A DNA stretch of 64,000 bases from Leucobacter sp. L43 (GTDB lineage: Bacteria > Actinomycetota > Actinomycetes > Actinomycetales > Microbacteriaceae). The stretch covers positions 186,001 through 250,000 of the forward strand of contig NZ_JAENJG010000003.1 in NCBI RefSeq assembly GCF_016597785.1, given 5' to 3'. The notes under the pieces were generated by a model. It was not told where the DNA came from and did no database searches. It saw only the letters and a list, made by a program, of their open reading frames with translations. Of the stretch, positions 9,080 through 17,380 are shown piece by piece. The translations under genes and the position numbers were made by a program. Position 1 is the stretch's first letter. The number at the start of each line of letters is the position of its first letter.

Positions 9080-9111
9080 AGCTTAGATGTGTTTTACACA
9101 AATTCTAAGCT
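9080..9111. promoter_or_regulatory. Inverted repeat / operator candidate in a divergent promoter region
   Basis: AGCTTAGA at 9080-9087 and TCTAAGCT at 9104-9111 form perfect inverted arms. The space between them also contains TGTGT/ACACA, so the whole can fold. A direct copy, TTGCTTAGA, sits at 9067-9075. The AT-rich patch lies between the HEAT–GT4 gene (minus) and the NCS2 permease (plus) and contrasts with the surrounding high GC. It is probably the operator and promoter of the glycosyltransferase operon. Confidence 0.5.
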
Positions 9112-9201
9112 ATTGTCGCGGTAGGTCATCATCTGACGGGTAAGGAAGCGGCATCGGCTCCGTCTCTGCATCAGTCTCTACCGAGAGTTGAGTCATCGGC
9201 T

Positions 9202-10557
9202 GTGAATACGCGAATCTCCCGCAGAGCTCCTCGTCCCGAGGACGAACGACTGCACTGGACGAAGAACCTCGCCCACGGCATGCAGCACGTGCTGAGCATG
9301 TACGGCGGCATCATCGCCCCACCGCTCATCATCGGCACCGCCGCGGGCCTGTCGAGCACGGAGATCGGCGTGCTCATCGCGAGCTGCCTCTTCATCGGAG
9401 GGCTCGCGACGATCCTGCAGACCATCGGCCTCCCGTTCTTCGGCAGCCAGCTCCCGCTCGTGCAGGGCACCTCCTTCGCCTCGGTCGCGACTCTCGTCGC
9501 CATCGTCGGCGGCGGCGGCGGCATGCCAGCGGTGTTCGGAGCGGTACTCGGCGCCGCGGCCATCGGCCTCCTGATCGCACCCTTCTTCGCGAGGATCGTG
9601 CGGTTCTTCCCGCCCGTGGTCACCGGCGTCGTGATCACCACGATCGGCATCTCCCTCATTCCCGTCGCGGCGCGCTGGGCGATGGGAGGATCGGCGACCG
9701 CCGACGACTACGGCAGTGTGGGGAACATCGCGCTCGCCGGGGCCACGCTGCTCATCGCGCTCGTGCTCTCTCGCGTGCGAGCCTTCGGTATCAACCGGAT
9801 GGCGATCCTGCTCGCCCTCGTGCTGGGCACGGTCATCGCCTTCATCGCGGGCAAGACCGACTTCTCGTCGGTCGGTGACGGAGCGATCTTCGCGATTCCG
9901 CAGCCCTTCGCCTTCGGGCTGCCCGTCTTCGAGATCAGCGGAATCATCTCGATGGTCATCGTCGTGCTCGTGATCCTCACCGAGACGACGGCCGACATTC
10001 TCGCCGTCGGGCAGATCACCGGATCGAAAGTCGACTCGCGTCGCATCGCGGACGGACTCCGCGCCGACATGCTGTCGAGCGTCGTCGCCCCCGTCTTCAA
10101 CACGTTCACGCAGAGCGCGTTCGCCCAGAACGTCGGGCTCGTCGCGATCACCGGCGTGAAAAGCCGATTCGTCGTCGCGACGGGAGGCGGGATCCTGCTC
10201 GTTCTCGGCCTGCTGCCCGTGCTCGGCCGCGTCGTCGCCACCCTGCCGATGGCCGTACTCGGCGGGGCGGGCATTCTGCTCTTCGGCACGGTCGCCGCGT
10301 CGGGCATCCGCACCTTGAGCAAGGTGCAGTACGAGAACAACTTCAACTTCTTGATCGTCGCGGCATCACTCGCCATCGGGTGCATCCCGGTCGTCGCACC
10401 CGACTTCTTCGATCAGTTCCCCTCCTGGTTCAGCACGATCTTCCACTCGGGGATCAGCTCGGCCGCGATCGCCGCGGTACTGCTGAACCTGCTGTTCAAC
10501 GAGATCGGGCGAAAGCGCCGTCCCGTCGAGTCCGAGGCGGCGCCGACGATCGCCTGA
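9202..10557 (+). CDS. NCS2-family nucleobase (xanthine/uracil) permease
   Basis: A 451-aa protein with about 12 to 14 hydrophobic segments. It shows the family signature QGTSFA near residue 87 and, later, FNTFTQSAFAQNVGLVAITG. NCS2 proteins are proton or sodium symporters for uracil, xanthine or uric acid at the cytoplasmic membrane. The start is GTG 9202 (NTRISRR); no strong ribosome site is seen, so ATG codons further in cannot be excluded. It appears monocistronic. The purine versus pyrimidine preference cannot be settled by eye. Confidence 0.9.
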   Translation: MNTRISRRAPRPEDERLHWTKNLAHGMQHVLSMYGGIIAPPLIIGTAAGLSSTEIGVLIASCLFIGGLATILQTIGLPFFGSQLPLVQGTSFASVATLVAIVGGGGGMPAVFGAVLGAAAIGLLIAPFFARIVRFFPPVVTGVVITTIGISLIPVAARWAMGGSATADDYGSVGNIALAGATLLIALVLSRVRAFGINRMAILLALVLGTVIAFIAGKTDFSSVGDGAIFAIPQPFAFGLPVFEISGIISMVIVVLVILTETTADILAVGQITGSKVDSRRIADGLRADMLSSVVAPVFNTFTQSAFAQNVGLVAITGVKSRFVVATGGGILLVLGLLPVLGRVVATLPMAVLGGAGILLFGTVAASGIRTLSKVQYENNFNFLIVAASLAIGCIPVVAPDFFDQFPSWFSTIFHSGISSAAIAAVLLNLLFNEIGRKRRPVESEAAPTIA

Positions 10558-10628
10558 CCGGCTGCTGCGGCTGCGTGCGCTGAGTGCTGCGGCTGCAACC
10601 CTCGGGTTCGGCACGGTGGTGGTGCCGC

Positions 10629-11642
10629 TCAGAAGTCTCCCTTCTTGTAGTACCTGCGGATCGTGAGGTCGTGGCCGCGCACGCGCTCCAAGTGCGTGCT
10701 CAGGCGTTCGAGCACGGCGGCGAGCACGATCGGTGAGACGAGCGCCCGCACGCGCGGACTGAGCCCGGGGAGTTTGAAATCGAGCGTGTCGATGACTCTG
10801 ACGCGTTCGGTCACCGTGCGTGCGAAGCACTCGACTCGATCCGTCAATGGTCGTTGCTCGTCCTCGCCCTTGAGGATGAACACGCTCGTGTCTGACTCCA
10901 GAAGTTCCAGGGTGCCGTGGAAGAAGTCGGACGCGTGCACGGGGCGGGTCCAGATCCACTGCATCTCTTCGAGAATGCACATGCCGTAGTACATCGCCTC
11001 GAACCAGGAACCGCCCGCGCTCGTCATGATGTGATGCTGCTCGTCGGCGATCTCGATCGCGAGCGCTTCGGCGCGCGCCTCGAAGGCCTGCTTCGCCGCG
11101 ACCAGGAGATCGGGGAGTCGGCGCAGCTCTGCCACGACGGCGTCGTAGTCTTCGAGTTCGCCCCGGGCATCCATGATGGCGAGTGCGAGCAGCAGCGACT
11201 GCAGGTGGAAGTTCTCGCTCGAGGTCGGATCGGCGCAGGCGTTGGAGAATGCGATGTCGGCGAGTTCCGCGATCGGGGTGGACGGGTGAGAGGTGAGGCT
11301 CAGAATCGTCGCGCCGCGCGACTGGGCGAATCGAAGCGCGGCTACCGCCTCCTTCGTGGTGCCTGAGACCGAGGGGAAGACGGCGAGTGATCCGGGACCG
11401 AGGTGCGCACTGCCGGAGTGCACGATCTCGGCGCTCATCTCGATGTGCACCGGCAGGGTGGATCGGGTCTGCAGGAGGCGAGCCGCCGGCAGCATGAGGA
11501 AGTTCACTCCACCTGCACCCATGAAGAACAGATTCCTGCCTCCGTCTTCGAGCCAGGCGCGCACGGCGGTGCGGATCTCGGGGGCGAGCGCGACGGCTCC
11601 GCGCTGCACGGCGAGATAGGACTCGGGATCGAACTTCAGCAT
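10629..11642 (-). CDS. SIS-domain sugar isomerase/deglycase, FrlB-like (copy 1)
   Basis: A 337-aa protein with two SIS phosphosugar-binding domains, starting MLKFDPESYL. The pair Glu (in LEEMQW) and His (in DFFHGTLEL), 16 residues apart, matches the spacing of the catalytic Glu214/His230 reported for Salmonella FraB. The segment GEDEQRPLTDR also matches FrlB-type fructosamine-6-phosphate deglycases. ATG 11642 is favoured because AGGAG precedes it by 5 nt; an ATG at 11645 is too close. It diverges from a GntR regulator across a perfect palindrome. It is a paralogue of the gene at 14758, with Asp in place of Glu three residues before the catalytic His. Confidence 0.8.
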   Translation of the reverse strand: MLKFDPESYLAVQRGAVALAPEIRTAVRAWLEDGGRNLFFMGAGGVNFLMLPAARLLQTRSTLPVHIEMSAEIVHSGSAHLGPGSLAVFPSVSGTTKEAVAALRFAQSRGATILSLTSHPSTPIAELADIAFSNACADPTSSENFHLQSLLLALAIMDARGELEDYDAVVAELRRLPDLLVAAKQAFEARAEALAIEIADEQHHIMTSAGGSWFEAMYYGMCILEEMQWIWTRPVHASDFFHGTLELLESDTSVFILKGEDEQRPLTDRVECFARTVTERVRVIDTLDFKLPGLSPRVRALVSPIVLAAVLERLSTHLERVRGHDLTIRRYYKKGDF

Positions 11643-11667
11643 CATTGCTCCTGTCTGTTGACGAGAA

Positions 11668-11684
11668 TAGTTGTCTGACAACTA
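11668..11684. promoter_or_regulatory. GntR-type operator, perfect palindrome
   Basis: TAGTTGTCTGACAACTA is an 8+1+8 perfect inverted repeat. It sits 26 bp upstream of the SIS gene start (minus strand), between it and the divergent HutC-subfamily GntR gene. Its form fits GntR-family operators, so autoregulation and control of the SIS gene are likely. Confidence 0.75.
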
Positions 11685-11811
11685 ATCTAGAAGTGCAACA
11701 ACATCCGCGCAAGCTCCGCGTTCTCCATGCGATGCGCAATCTCGTTAAGCTGAAGCGGAGATGCGCGGCGCACCACTGGGCCGCCGAGCATGTTCTGTCA
11801 GAGGAGGAGCC

Positions 11812-12555
11812 TTGTCCGACACGACCGCGGGAAGCGGGGCTCGGGAGAGTGCCGTCGACCGCACTCGATCGCAGATCACCGCGCTCATCGACGAGCTCGC
11901 CCTTCGGCCGGGCGAGCGTCTCCCGACCGAGGCGGCCCTGACCGACCGCCTGAAGACGTCCCGCTCCACGGTGCGGGAGGCATTTCGTCAGCTCGAGCAG
12001 AGCGGCATCGTCGTCGCGGTGCAGGGGCAGGGGCGCTTTCTCTCCGCCTCCGGCGGACTGCGCGTCGAGCGGCCGGTGACGAAGTACGAGAGCATCACCG
12101 AGGTGCTCACCGCACGCGGCTACCGCGTGACGAGTGCCGTGCTGAGCGTCTCTGAAGCGGAGGCGGACGCCGAAGCGGCCGCTGCCCTCGAAGTCGAGGT
12201 CGGCACGCGTGTGATCCGGCTCGTGAGGATTCGCTTCGGAGACGACCGCCCGCTCGTGGTGAGCGAGAACATCGTACCCAGAGAGCTCCTCCCCGGTCCG
12301 ATCGAGCATCGGGACTGGGGCGGTTCGTTGACCGCGGCCCTCGCCGCGCACGGGGAGTACGTGCAGACCGCGCTCGCGACCCTCTCAGCGGTGGAACTGC
12401 CGGCCGACTGGGAAGCGCAGTTCAATCTCTCCGGCATGGGGCCGTGGCTGCTGGTCACCGAGGTGGGACTCAGCATCTCCGGGCGCCGCGTGCTGCACGC
12501 GAAGGACTACCATCGCGGGAGCGAGATATCGTTCACCGTGCTGCGCCAGCGATAG
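11812..12555 (+). CDS. GntR-family regulator, HutC subfamily (FrlR-like)
   Basis: A 247-aa regulator. The N-terminal winged helix spans about residues 10-75, with recognition-helix segment TSRSTVREAFRQLEQSG, and a UTRA effector-binding domain runs from about 95 to 245. TTG 11812 is the likely start because it follows GAGGAGGAGC at good spacing; the frame is open further upstream but without a better site. HutC-subfamily regulators bind sugar phosphates or similar ligands, and the frl operon of Bacillus is controlled by such a protein (FrlR). It diverges from an FrlB-like SIS gene across a perfect palindrome. Confidence 0.87.
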   Translation: MSDTTAGSGARESAVDRTRSQITALIDELALRPGERLPTEAALTDRLKTSRSTVREAFRQLEQSGIVVAVQGQGRFLSASGGLRVERPVTKYESITEVLTARGYRVTSAVLSVSEAEADAEAAAALEVEVGTRVIRLVRIRFGDDRPLVVSENIVPRELLPGPIEHRDWGGSLTAALAAHGEYVQTALATLSAVELPADWEAQFNLSGMGPWLLVTEVGLSISGRRVLHAKDYHRGSEISFTVLRQR

Positions 12556-12570
12556 TCGCGCTGACCCTCG

Positions 12571-12600
12571 AGCTGTTCAGCTGTTCAGCTGTTCAGCTGT
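12571..12600. repeat. 8-bp tandem repeat (AGCTGTTC, 3.75 copies)
   Basis: Three perfect copies of AGCTGTTC are followed by AGCTGT, between the ends of the convergent GntR and LacI genes. The last copies overlap the stop codon of the LacI gene (12593-12595). A unit of 8 bp is not a multiple of three, so copy-number change would alter or extend the LacI C-terminus. Confidence 0.85.
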
Positions 12601-13693
12601 GCGTGGGAGCGGGGGCGACCGACTCCCGCTCGATGAACTCCGTCTCGAGCTCGCGCTGCATCGGCGGCTCGGCATCGCCCGCTCCCGAGTCGATGCGGCT
12701 GAGCAGCAATTCGGCGGCCTGGCGGCCGAGTTCGAGCATCGGCTGACGCACCATCGTGAGCGGAGGGTTCATCACCGCAGCCCACGAGCTGTCATCGAAC
12801 CCGACGATCGAGACCTGGCTCGGGATCGCGAGGCCGGCATCTCGGAGTGCGTGCAGAGTGCCGGTCAGCGCATCGGTCTCGGTGCAGAAGAACGCGGTGG
12901 GCGCTGCATCGAGTGCGAGCATGCGGGTCACCGCCTCGTACGCTCTCATCTCAGTCTTCTCGCCGAGCATGATGTGGTCGAGGTCGAGCGGAATCGCTGC
13001 ATCGTCGAGGGCGTCGAGGTACCCGGTGAGTCGCTCGCCGTCCGACCAGAGATTGCGGCCGGCGGCCTCGACGAGCTCTCGACGGTACTCGATCCGCTCG
13101 GGCACGGGCGGGCCCCAGATGAAGCCGATGCGCGAGTGTCCCGCAGCGATCAGCTCCGTCGTCGCATGCCGAGCGGCAGCGCGATTGTCGATGACGACGG
13201 CGTCGAGGTCGAGCCCCGGGATCAGTCGGTCGAGGAGCACGAGTGGGATGCCCTGCTCGTTCGGCAGCTGGAGGTGCGCCGTTGAATCGGCGGCGCACGC
13301 CGCAGAGGACAGGATGATGCCGTCGACCCGTTTGTCCACGAGTACGTTGACGGCGTTGATCTCTTCTTCGAGGTGCTCCGCGGTGCTCAGCACCAGCGCG
13401 TCGAACCCGCGCGCGCTCGCCACCTCGGATATGCCGAGCGCGACGCCGCCGAAGAACGGATTCGAGATGTCGGCGACGACCACGCCGATCGTGTGACTGA
13501 CGCCGGTGGAGACGCTTCGTGCGAGCTGATTGGTGCGATACCCCAGGGCATCGGCCGCGGCGAGCACGCGGTCTCGCATCTCGGCGCTGACATAGCCGTA
13601 CCCGCCCAGTGTGCGCGCTGCGGTGGCCCGTCCGACGCCGGCGGCGGCTGCGACTTCTGAAATCGTCGGGGCGGAAGGGCGAGGCTTGCCCAC
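12593..13693 (-). CDS. LacI-family transcriptional regulator
   Basis: A 366-aa regulator. The N-terminal LacI helix-turn-helix (residues about 8-55) has TISEVAAAAGVGRATAART, and a periplasmic-binding-protein-like effector domain begins near HTIGVVVADISNPFF at about residue 67. It lies directly upstream of and in line with the kinase and SIS deglycase genes but reads in the same direction after them, so it may be the last gene of the frlB–frlD unit (32-bp gap to the kinase). The palindrome TGATACCGGTATCA ahead of frlB, and a near copy ahead of the binding-protein gene, are plausible operators. Its stop lies inside an 8-bp tandem repeat. Confidence 0.9.
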   Translation of the reverse strand: MGKPRPSAPTISEVAAAAGVGRATAARTLGGYGYVSAEMRDRVLAAADALGYRTNQLARSVSTGVSHTIGVVVADISNPFFGGVALGISEVASARGFDALVLSTAEHLEEEINAVNVLVDKRVDGIILSSAACAADSTAHLQLPNEQGIPLVLLDRLIPGLDLDAVVIDNRAAARHATTELIAAGHSRIGFIWGPPVPERIEYRRELVEAAGRNLWSDGERLTGYLDALDDAAIPLDLDHIMLGEKTEMRAYEAVTRMLALDAAPTAFFCTETDALTGTLHALRDAGLAIPSQVSIVGFDDSSWAAVMNPPLTMVRQPMLELGRQAAELLLSRIDSGAGDAEPPMQRELETEFIERESVAPAPTHS

Positions 13694-13724
13694 GGTCTAC
13701 CTCCTCGATGCCGAAGACTCCAGT

Positions 13725-14645
13725 TTAGGGGCCGCTGCGAACGGCGTCGCCGGTCGAAGCGTAGCGCTGCAGTTCCTCGTCGGGGATCGCCCGGCCTCCG
13801 CCGAACGCCGACTCGACGAAGCACTGCGCGCGTGATGATGCGTTCCCGGCGTCGAGGCCGGCGCGCAGCGCGTCGTGGCTCGGCGCGTGTTGACGGCTCC
13901 ACCCGCGTTCGAGCAGCTCCACCATGAATCCGGTCACGAATGCGTCCCCGCAGCCCATGGTGTCGACGATGGTCGCCGGATCGCTGATGATGGCGGCGGG
14001 CGCCGAGACGCGCTGCGTTCCATCCGTCACGATCGCCCCGTCGGTGCCGCGAGTGGCGAGGGCGATGCCGGCGCCGGCCGAGATCAGTCGGTCGAGCAAC
14101 TGGTGCGTCTGCGCGACGCTCTGATCGGAGCACGAGACGAGCGCGAGGTCGATGTGCGGCGCGACACGGGAGATGTACGCGTTCGTGCGAAACTCCGGTT
14201 CAGAGGAGAAGTCGAAGCTCACGAGCGCGGGGGTCTGGCGCAGACGCGGAAGTTCGGGTTCGGTGCGCGAATACACGCTGGAGTGCACGAGGTCGAAGGT
14301 TGCCGCATACTCAGACCGGCCCTCATTCAGATCGATGGGCTCCCGCACGGTGACGCCGCCGTCGTTCCATTCGAGGAAGACGCGCTCGCCGTCGATCACA
14401 TTCAGGGTGGCGATGCCGGTCTCGCCGTGACGCACGATGGAGCGGGAATGGTCCACACCCGCGTTCGAGAGCGCGGCCTGCAGAAAGCGTGCGAGGGGAT
14501 CGTCGCCGAAGACTCCGAGATACCCGGCGCTCGCGCCCAGGCGACGAGCGTACACGGCGACGTTGACGGCGTTGCCGCCTGGGTAGTCGAGACGGCGATC
14601 GAGAAAGCGGTCGACGATGTTGTCGCCGAATCCGAGGATCTTCAC
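13725..14645 (-). CDS. frlD: PfkB-family kinase, FrlD-like (fructosamine 6-kinase)
   Basis: A 306-aa ribokinase/PfkB-fold kinase. It has the substrate-side motif PGGNAVNVAVYARRLGA near residues 23-39 and the signature DTMGCGDAFVTGF near 235-247, with the catalytic Asp in GCGD. FrlD enzymes phosphorylate fructoselysine or other fructosamines at C6, giving the substrate of FrlB. Assignment to FrlD rather than another sugar kinase rests on the adjacent FrlB-like deglycase, importer and FrlC-like isomerase. It follows frlB after a strong intercistronic hairpin. Confidence 0.75.
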   Translation of the reverse strand: MKILGFGDNIVDRFLDRRLDYPGGNAVNVAVYARRLGASAGYLGVFGDDPLARFLQAALSNAGVDHSRSIVRHGETGIATLNVIDGERVFLEWNDGGVTVREPIDLNEGRSEYAATFDLVHSSVYSRTEPELPRLRQTPALVSFDFSSEPEFRTNAYISRVAPHIDLALVSCSDQSVAQTHQLLDRLISAGAGIALATRGTDGAIVTDGTQRVSAPAAIISDPATIVDTMGCGDAFVTGFMVELLERGWSRQHAPSHDALRAGLDAGNASSRAQCFVESAFGGGRAIPDEELQRYASTGDAVRSGP

Positions 14646-14708
14646 TGAGCGTTCCTCTCAAGCGCGATAGTCGTGCGGAACGGGCGTCGCGCACGTAGGG
14701 GAGGGGTG

Positions 14709-14746
14709 ACCCGGGCCTGCGCGGCGAGGTTTGCGCAGGCCCGGGT
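14709..14746 (-). terminator. Intercistronic hairpin between frlB and frlD
   Basis: A perfect 14-bp GC-rich stem, ACCCGGGCCTGCGC with GCGCAGGCCCGGGT, and a 10-nt loop, in the 112-bp gap between the SIS gene and the kinase. No T-run follows in the direction of transcription. It may act as a partial terminator or as an mRNA stabiliser that keeps frlB transcript above frlD. Confidence 0.65.
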
Positions 14747-14757
14747 GGGAATCCGGG

Positions 14758-15753
14758 TCAGTAGTCCATGACGCGGTAGTAGCGGCGGAGGTCGAGCGAG
14801 TGATCCCGAACTCGCTCGAGATGCTTGCTGAAGCGCCCGACGGCGATGTCGAGCACGATCGGCGCGATGAGCGCCCGATTCTCCTGGCTGAAGCCGGCGA
14901 GTTCATAATCGCGGTTGTCGAGTACGGTGACGTCCTTCGAGATCCGCTTCGCGAATGCCTCGGCGCGATCGGTGAGGGGACGCGTCTCGTCTTCTCCCTG
15001 GAAGATGAGCACCGGCGTGTCCTCTTCGAGCAGCTCGAGCGAGCCGTGGAAGAACTCCGCAGCATTCACGCGCGTGGTGTGGAGCCACTGCATCTCTTCG
15101 AGCACGCACATCGAGTAGAGGTAGGTGAGCCCCCAGAGCGGGCCGCCGCCGATGAGGAAGTAGTAGTCGGAGTCCTTGTGCGCCTCCGCGAATGCCCTGG
15201 CCTTCTCCTCCGTCGCCTTGGCGGCCTCGATCACGGCGTCGGGCAGGTGCACGAGCTCGTCTGCGAGCGACGGGTATCCGTCGAATTCGCCCCGAACGTG
15301 CATGATGCGGCCCACGAGGAGCAGCAGCTGCGGATCGAACGGCCAGGTCTTGGGCGCGCAGACCAGCGCATGATCGACGTTCTGCGCGATCGGGGAGTCT
15401 CCGATGCCGGTGAACGCGACCGTGGTCGCTCCCTTGCTCTTCACGTAGTCGATCGCCAGCAGCACGTCCTCGGTGGTGCCCGATGCCGAGGCGAAGACCG
15501 CGAGCGTGCCGGTGCCGAGCCAGGCGTCGCCCGATTCGATGAGCTCACGGGAGATGGCGGCGCGCACGGGGAGCTTGGAGTGGCGGCGGGCCAGGTACTC
15601 GTAGGGCCACATCTGGGCGTAGGTGCCTCCGGAGCCGATGAGGAGCACGTTGTCGATGTTCTGCAGCTGATCGACGAGTGATTCGATCTGCGGGCGGAGG
15701 GCGACCGCACTGCTGAGCTGCTCACGCAGTTCTTCCTCGTTGAAACCGAGCAT
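14758..15753 (-). CDS. frlB: Fructosamine-6-phosphate deglycase-like SIS protein (FrlB)
   Basis: A 331-aa double-SIS protein. Features are IGSGGTYAQ near residue 40, VFASASGTTEDVL near 87, and GEDETRPLTDRAEAF and a C-terminal RRYY near the end, as in E. coli FrlB. The presumed catalytic Glu (EEMQW) and His (EFFHGSLEL) are 16 residues apart as in FraB. FrlB splits fructoselysine-6-phosphate or relatives into glucose-6-phosphate and the free amino compound. The ATG is preceded by GAAAGGAACG. It is the first gene of a minus-strand unit with frlD and the LacI gene and faces the importer operon across operator palindromes. Confidence 0.8.
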   Translation of the reverse strand: MLGFNEEELREQLSSAVALRPQIESLVDQLQNIDNVLLIGSGGTYAQMWPYEYLARRHSKLPVRAAISRELIESGDAWLGTGTLAVFASASGTTEDVLLAIDYVKSKGATTVAFTGIGDSPIAQNVDHALVCAPKTWPFDPQLLLLVGRIMHVRGEFDGYPSLADELVHLPDAVIEAAKATEEKARAFAEAHKDSDYYFLIGGGPLWGLTYLYSMCVLEEMQWLHTTRVNAAEFFHGSLELLEEDTPVLIFQGEDETRPLTDRAEAFAKRISKDVTVLDNRDYELAGFSQENRALIAPIVLDIAVGRFSKHLERVRDHSLDLRRYYRVMDY

Positions 15754-15790
15754 GGTGACGTTCCTTTCGTGACGCTTCCTTGACCCGGCC

Positions 15791-15804
15791 TGATACCGGT
15801 ATCA
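15791..15804. promoter_or_regulatory. LacI-type operator 1
   Basis: TGATACCGGTATCA is a perfect 14-bp palindrome with a central CCGG, upstream of frlB. A TTGACG -35-like hexamer lies further upstream on the minus strand (15838-15843) with a GATACT hexamer at 15811-15816. The spacing is longer than ideal. The palindrome lies just downstream of these, where repressor binding would block initiation. Confidence 0.7.
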
Positions 15805-15947
15805 CGTTCGAGTATCGTGCCACGGCGAATCGAACCTCGTCAACACATTTCCGGTAACACGCGGCTTCATGCCCGAAAATACCGAGTACTCGCGTCATCG
15901 GGGCTTGCGGTGCCGCCGCCATTCGGTCACAATACTTTTCAGGCAGG

Positions 15948-15961
15948 TGGGACCGGTATCA
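15948..15961. promoter_or_regulatory. LacI-type operator 2 (imperfect copy)
   Basis: TGGGACCGGTATCA matches operator 1 at 12 of 14 positions and lies about 90 bp upstream of the binding-protein gene. A possible -10 hexamer, AATACT, is just before it. Two sites 157 bp apart in a divergent region would allow one LacI repressor to control both operons, possibly with looping. Confidence 0.6.
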
Positions 15962-16050
15962 GTACGCCGGACGAAAACTTGCCGACGCCGTTCAATACAC
16001 CTGGCGGGCCGTCGCGCACCAGCGGCGCTCTCAACGAGGAGGGCATGAAT

Positions 16051-17373
16051 ATGCATCGGAAGACAACATCGGTCATGGTGATGGCCGCCGCGGCGGCGAT
16101 CGCGCTCAGCGGATGCACCGGGGGCGGCGGTGGCGGCGGTGAAGCCGTCGACGTCACGGCCGAGCCTGAGTACTCTGGCACGCTCAGCGTCCTCACCAAG
16201 TTCGCCGGCGAACCACTCGAGCCGTACTTTCTCGACGTCGCCGAGGAATACCAGAAGCAGCACCCGGACGTGGAGTTCGAGTTCATCCAGGAGACGGATC
16301 AGTCGGTCAAGGACAAGACGAAGACGCTGACGGCTTCGGGGGCGCTCCCCGATATCTACTTCACGTGGGCGGGCACATGGGCTCAGAACTTCGTGGAGGG
16401 CGGGCTCGCCGCAGACCTCAGCGAAGTGATCGCGCCCGGAACGGAGTGGGGCGGGCAGTTCGGCGAAGCCTCGCTCGACGCCTTCAAGTTCGATGACAAG
16501 TACTTCGGCGTACCGCTCTACAACAATGGCAAGTTCATGGGCTACAACGTCGAGGCATTCGAGCAGGCCGGCGTGGAGGTGCCGACGACGTTCGAGGAGC
16601 TCATCGATACCTGCGGGCCCCTGCGCGAGGCCGGGTACGAGCCGATCGCGTTCGGAAACAAGGACGGCTGGCCCGCCCTGCACTACCTGCAGCAGCTGTT
16701 CGGGTACAACGTGCCCTCCGACACCCTGCACGCCGATTTCGACCCCGCGACGGCCGAGTGGAGCGACCCGGGCTACGTCGAGTCGCTCGAGCAGTTCGAT
16801 CAGCTGGTCACGGAGTGCACGGACTCCGGCAGGGGAACCAACGGGGTGCTGTACACCACCGCGCAGGAGGCCCTCTCCGGGGGCCGAGCGGCCATGTACT
16901 ACCAGGAGATCCTCGAATTCGACACGGTTACGGCCGAGGGCGCAGCACTCACTCCCGAGAACTTCGGCATCTTCAAGCTGCCGGTTCCCGAGGGGGCGAA
17001 GGGCGACACCGACGCCATCCAAGGGTCGCCCGAGGGCTACCTCATCAACGCGAAGTCTCCTCGTGCTCCGCTCGCCGTGGACTTCATGAAGTTCGCTACC
17101 GACCAGGCCAACGCCCAGACGCTCTCATCTCCGCCCTACGGTCAGCCGAGTACCGTCATCGGAGCGGTGACCGAGGAGACCTCGAGCGCAGCGGTCTTCA
17201 GCGGGATCGAGCAGGTCAATGATGCCTCGCAGCTCGTGGTCTGGCTCGACACCGTCACCGTTCCGGAAGTGGCCGACGCGTGGCTCGCGGGCGGTGAGGC
17301 GCTGATCAGCGGTGATACGTCACCCGATGAGATCCTCGCGAGCGTGCAGAACGCGAATTCGATGGCGCAGTGA
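16051..17373 (+). CDS. Sugar ABC transporter substrate-binding lipoprotein (FrlO-like)
   Basis: A 440-aa extracytoplasmic binding protein of the SBP_bac_1 family. The signal peptide ends in a lipobox (ALSGC near residue 21), followed by a Gly-rich linker and then the mature domain, with features such as LPDIYFTWAGTWAQNF and a C-terminal half typical of sugar-binding proteins. AGGAGG lies 8 nt before ATG 16051; ATG 16045 is an alternative too close to it. It captures the sugar or fructosamine for the two permeases downstream. B. subtilis has the same arrangement (FrlO-FrlN-FrlM), so a fructosamine ligand is likely but inferred. Confidence 0.9.
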   Translation: MHRKTTSVMVMAAAAAIALSGCTGGGGGGGEAVDVTAEPEYSGTLSVLTKFAGEPLEPYFLDVAEEYQKQHPDVEFEFIQETDQSVKDKTKTLTASGALPDIYFTWAGTWAQNFVEGGLAADLSEVIAPGTEWGGQFGEASLDAFKFDDKYFGVPLYNNGKFMGYNVEAFEQAGVEVPTTFEELIDTCGPLREAGYEPIAFGNKDGWPALHYLQQLFGYNVPSDTLHADFDPATAEWSDPGYVESLEQFDQLVTECTDSGRGTNGVLYTTAQEALSGGRAAMYYQEILEFDTVTAEGAALTPENFGIFKLPVPEGAKGDTDAIQGSPEGYLINAKSPRAPLAVDFMKFATDQANAQTLSSPPYGQPSTVIGAVTEETSSAAVFSGIEQVNDASQLVVWLDTVTVPEVADAWLAGGEALISGDTSPDEILASVQNANSMAQ

Positions 17374-17380
17374 TCCTGCT

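Noticed and set aside
10629..15753. The two SIS genes as glucosamine-6-phosphate synthase or deaminase parts
   Set aside because: They lack the glutaminase domain and carry FrlB-type features, including the Glu/His pair at a spacing of 16 and the C-terminal RRYY, with an frl-type gene neighbourhood.
16129..16140. Run of GGC/GGT codons after the lipobox of the sugar-binding protein
   Set aside because: An ordinary glycine linker after the lipid-anchored cysteine, not a repeat element.
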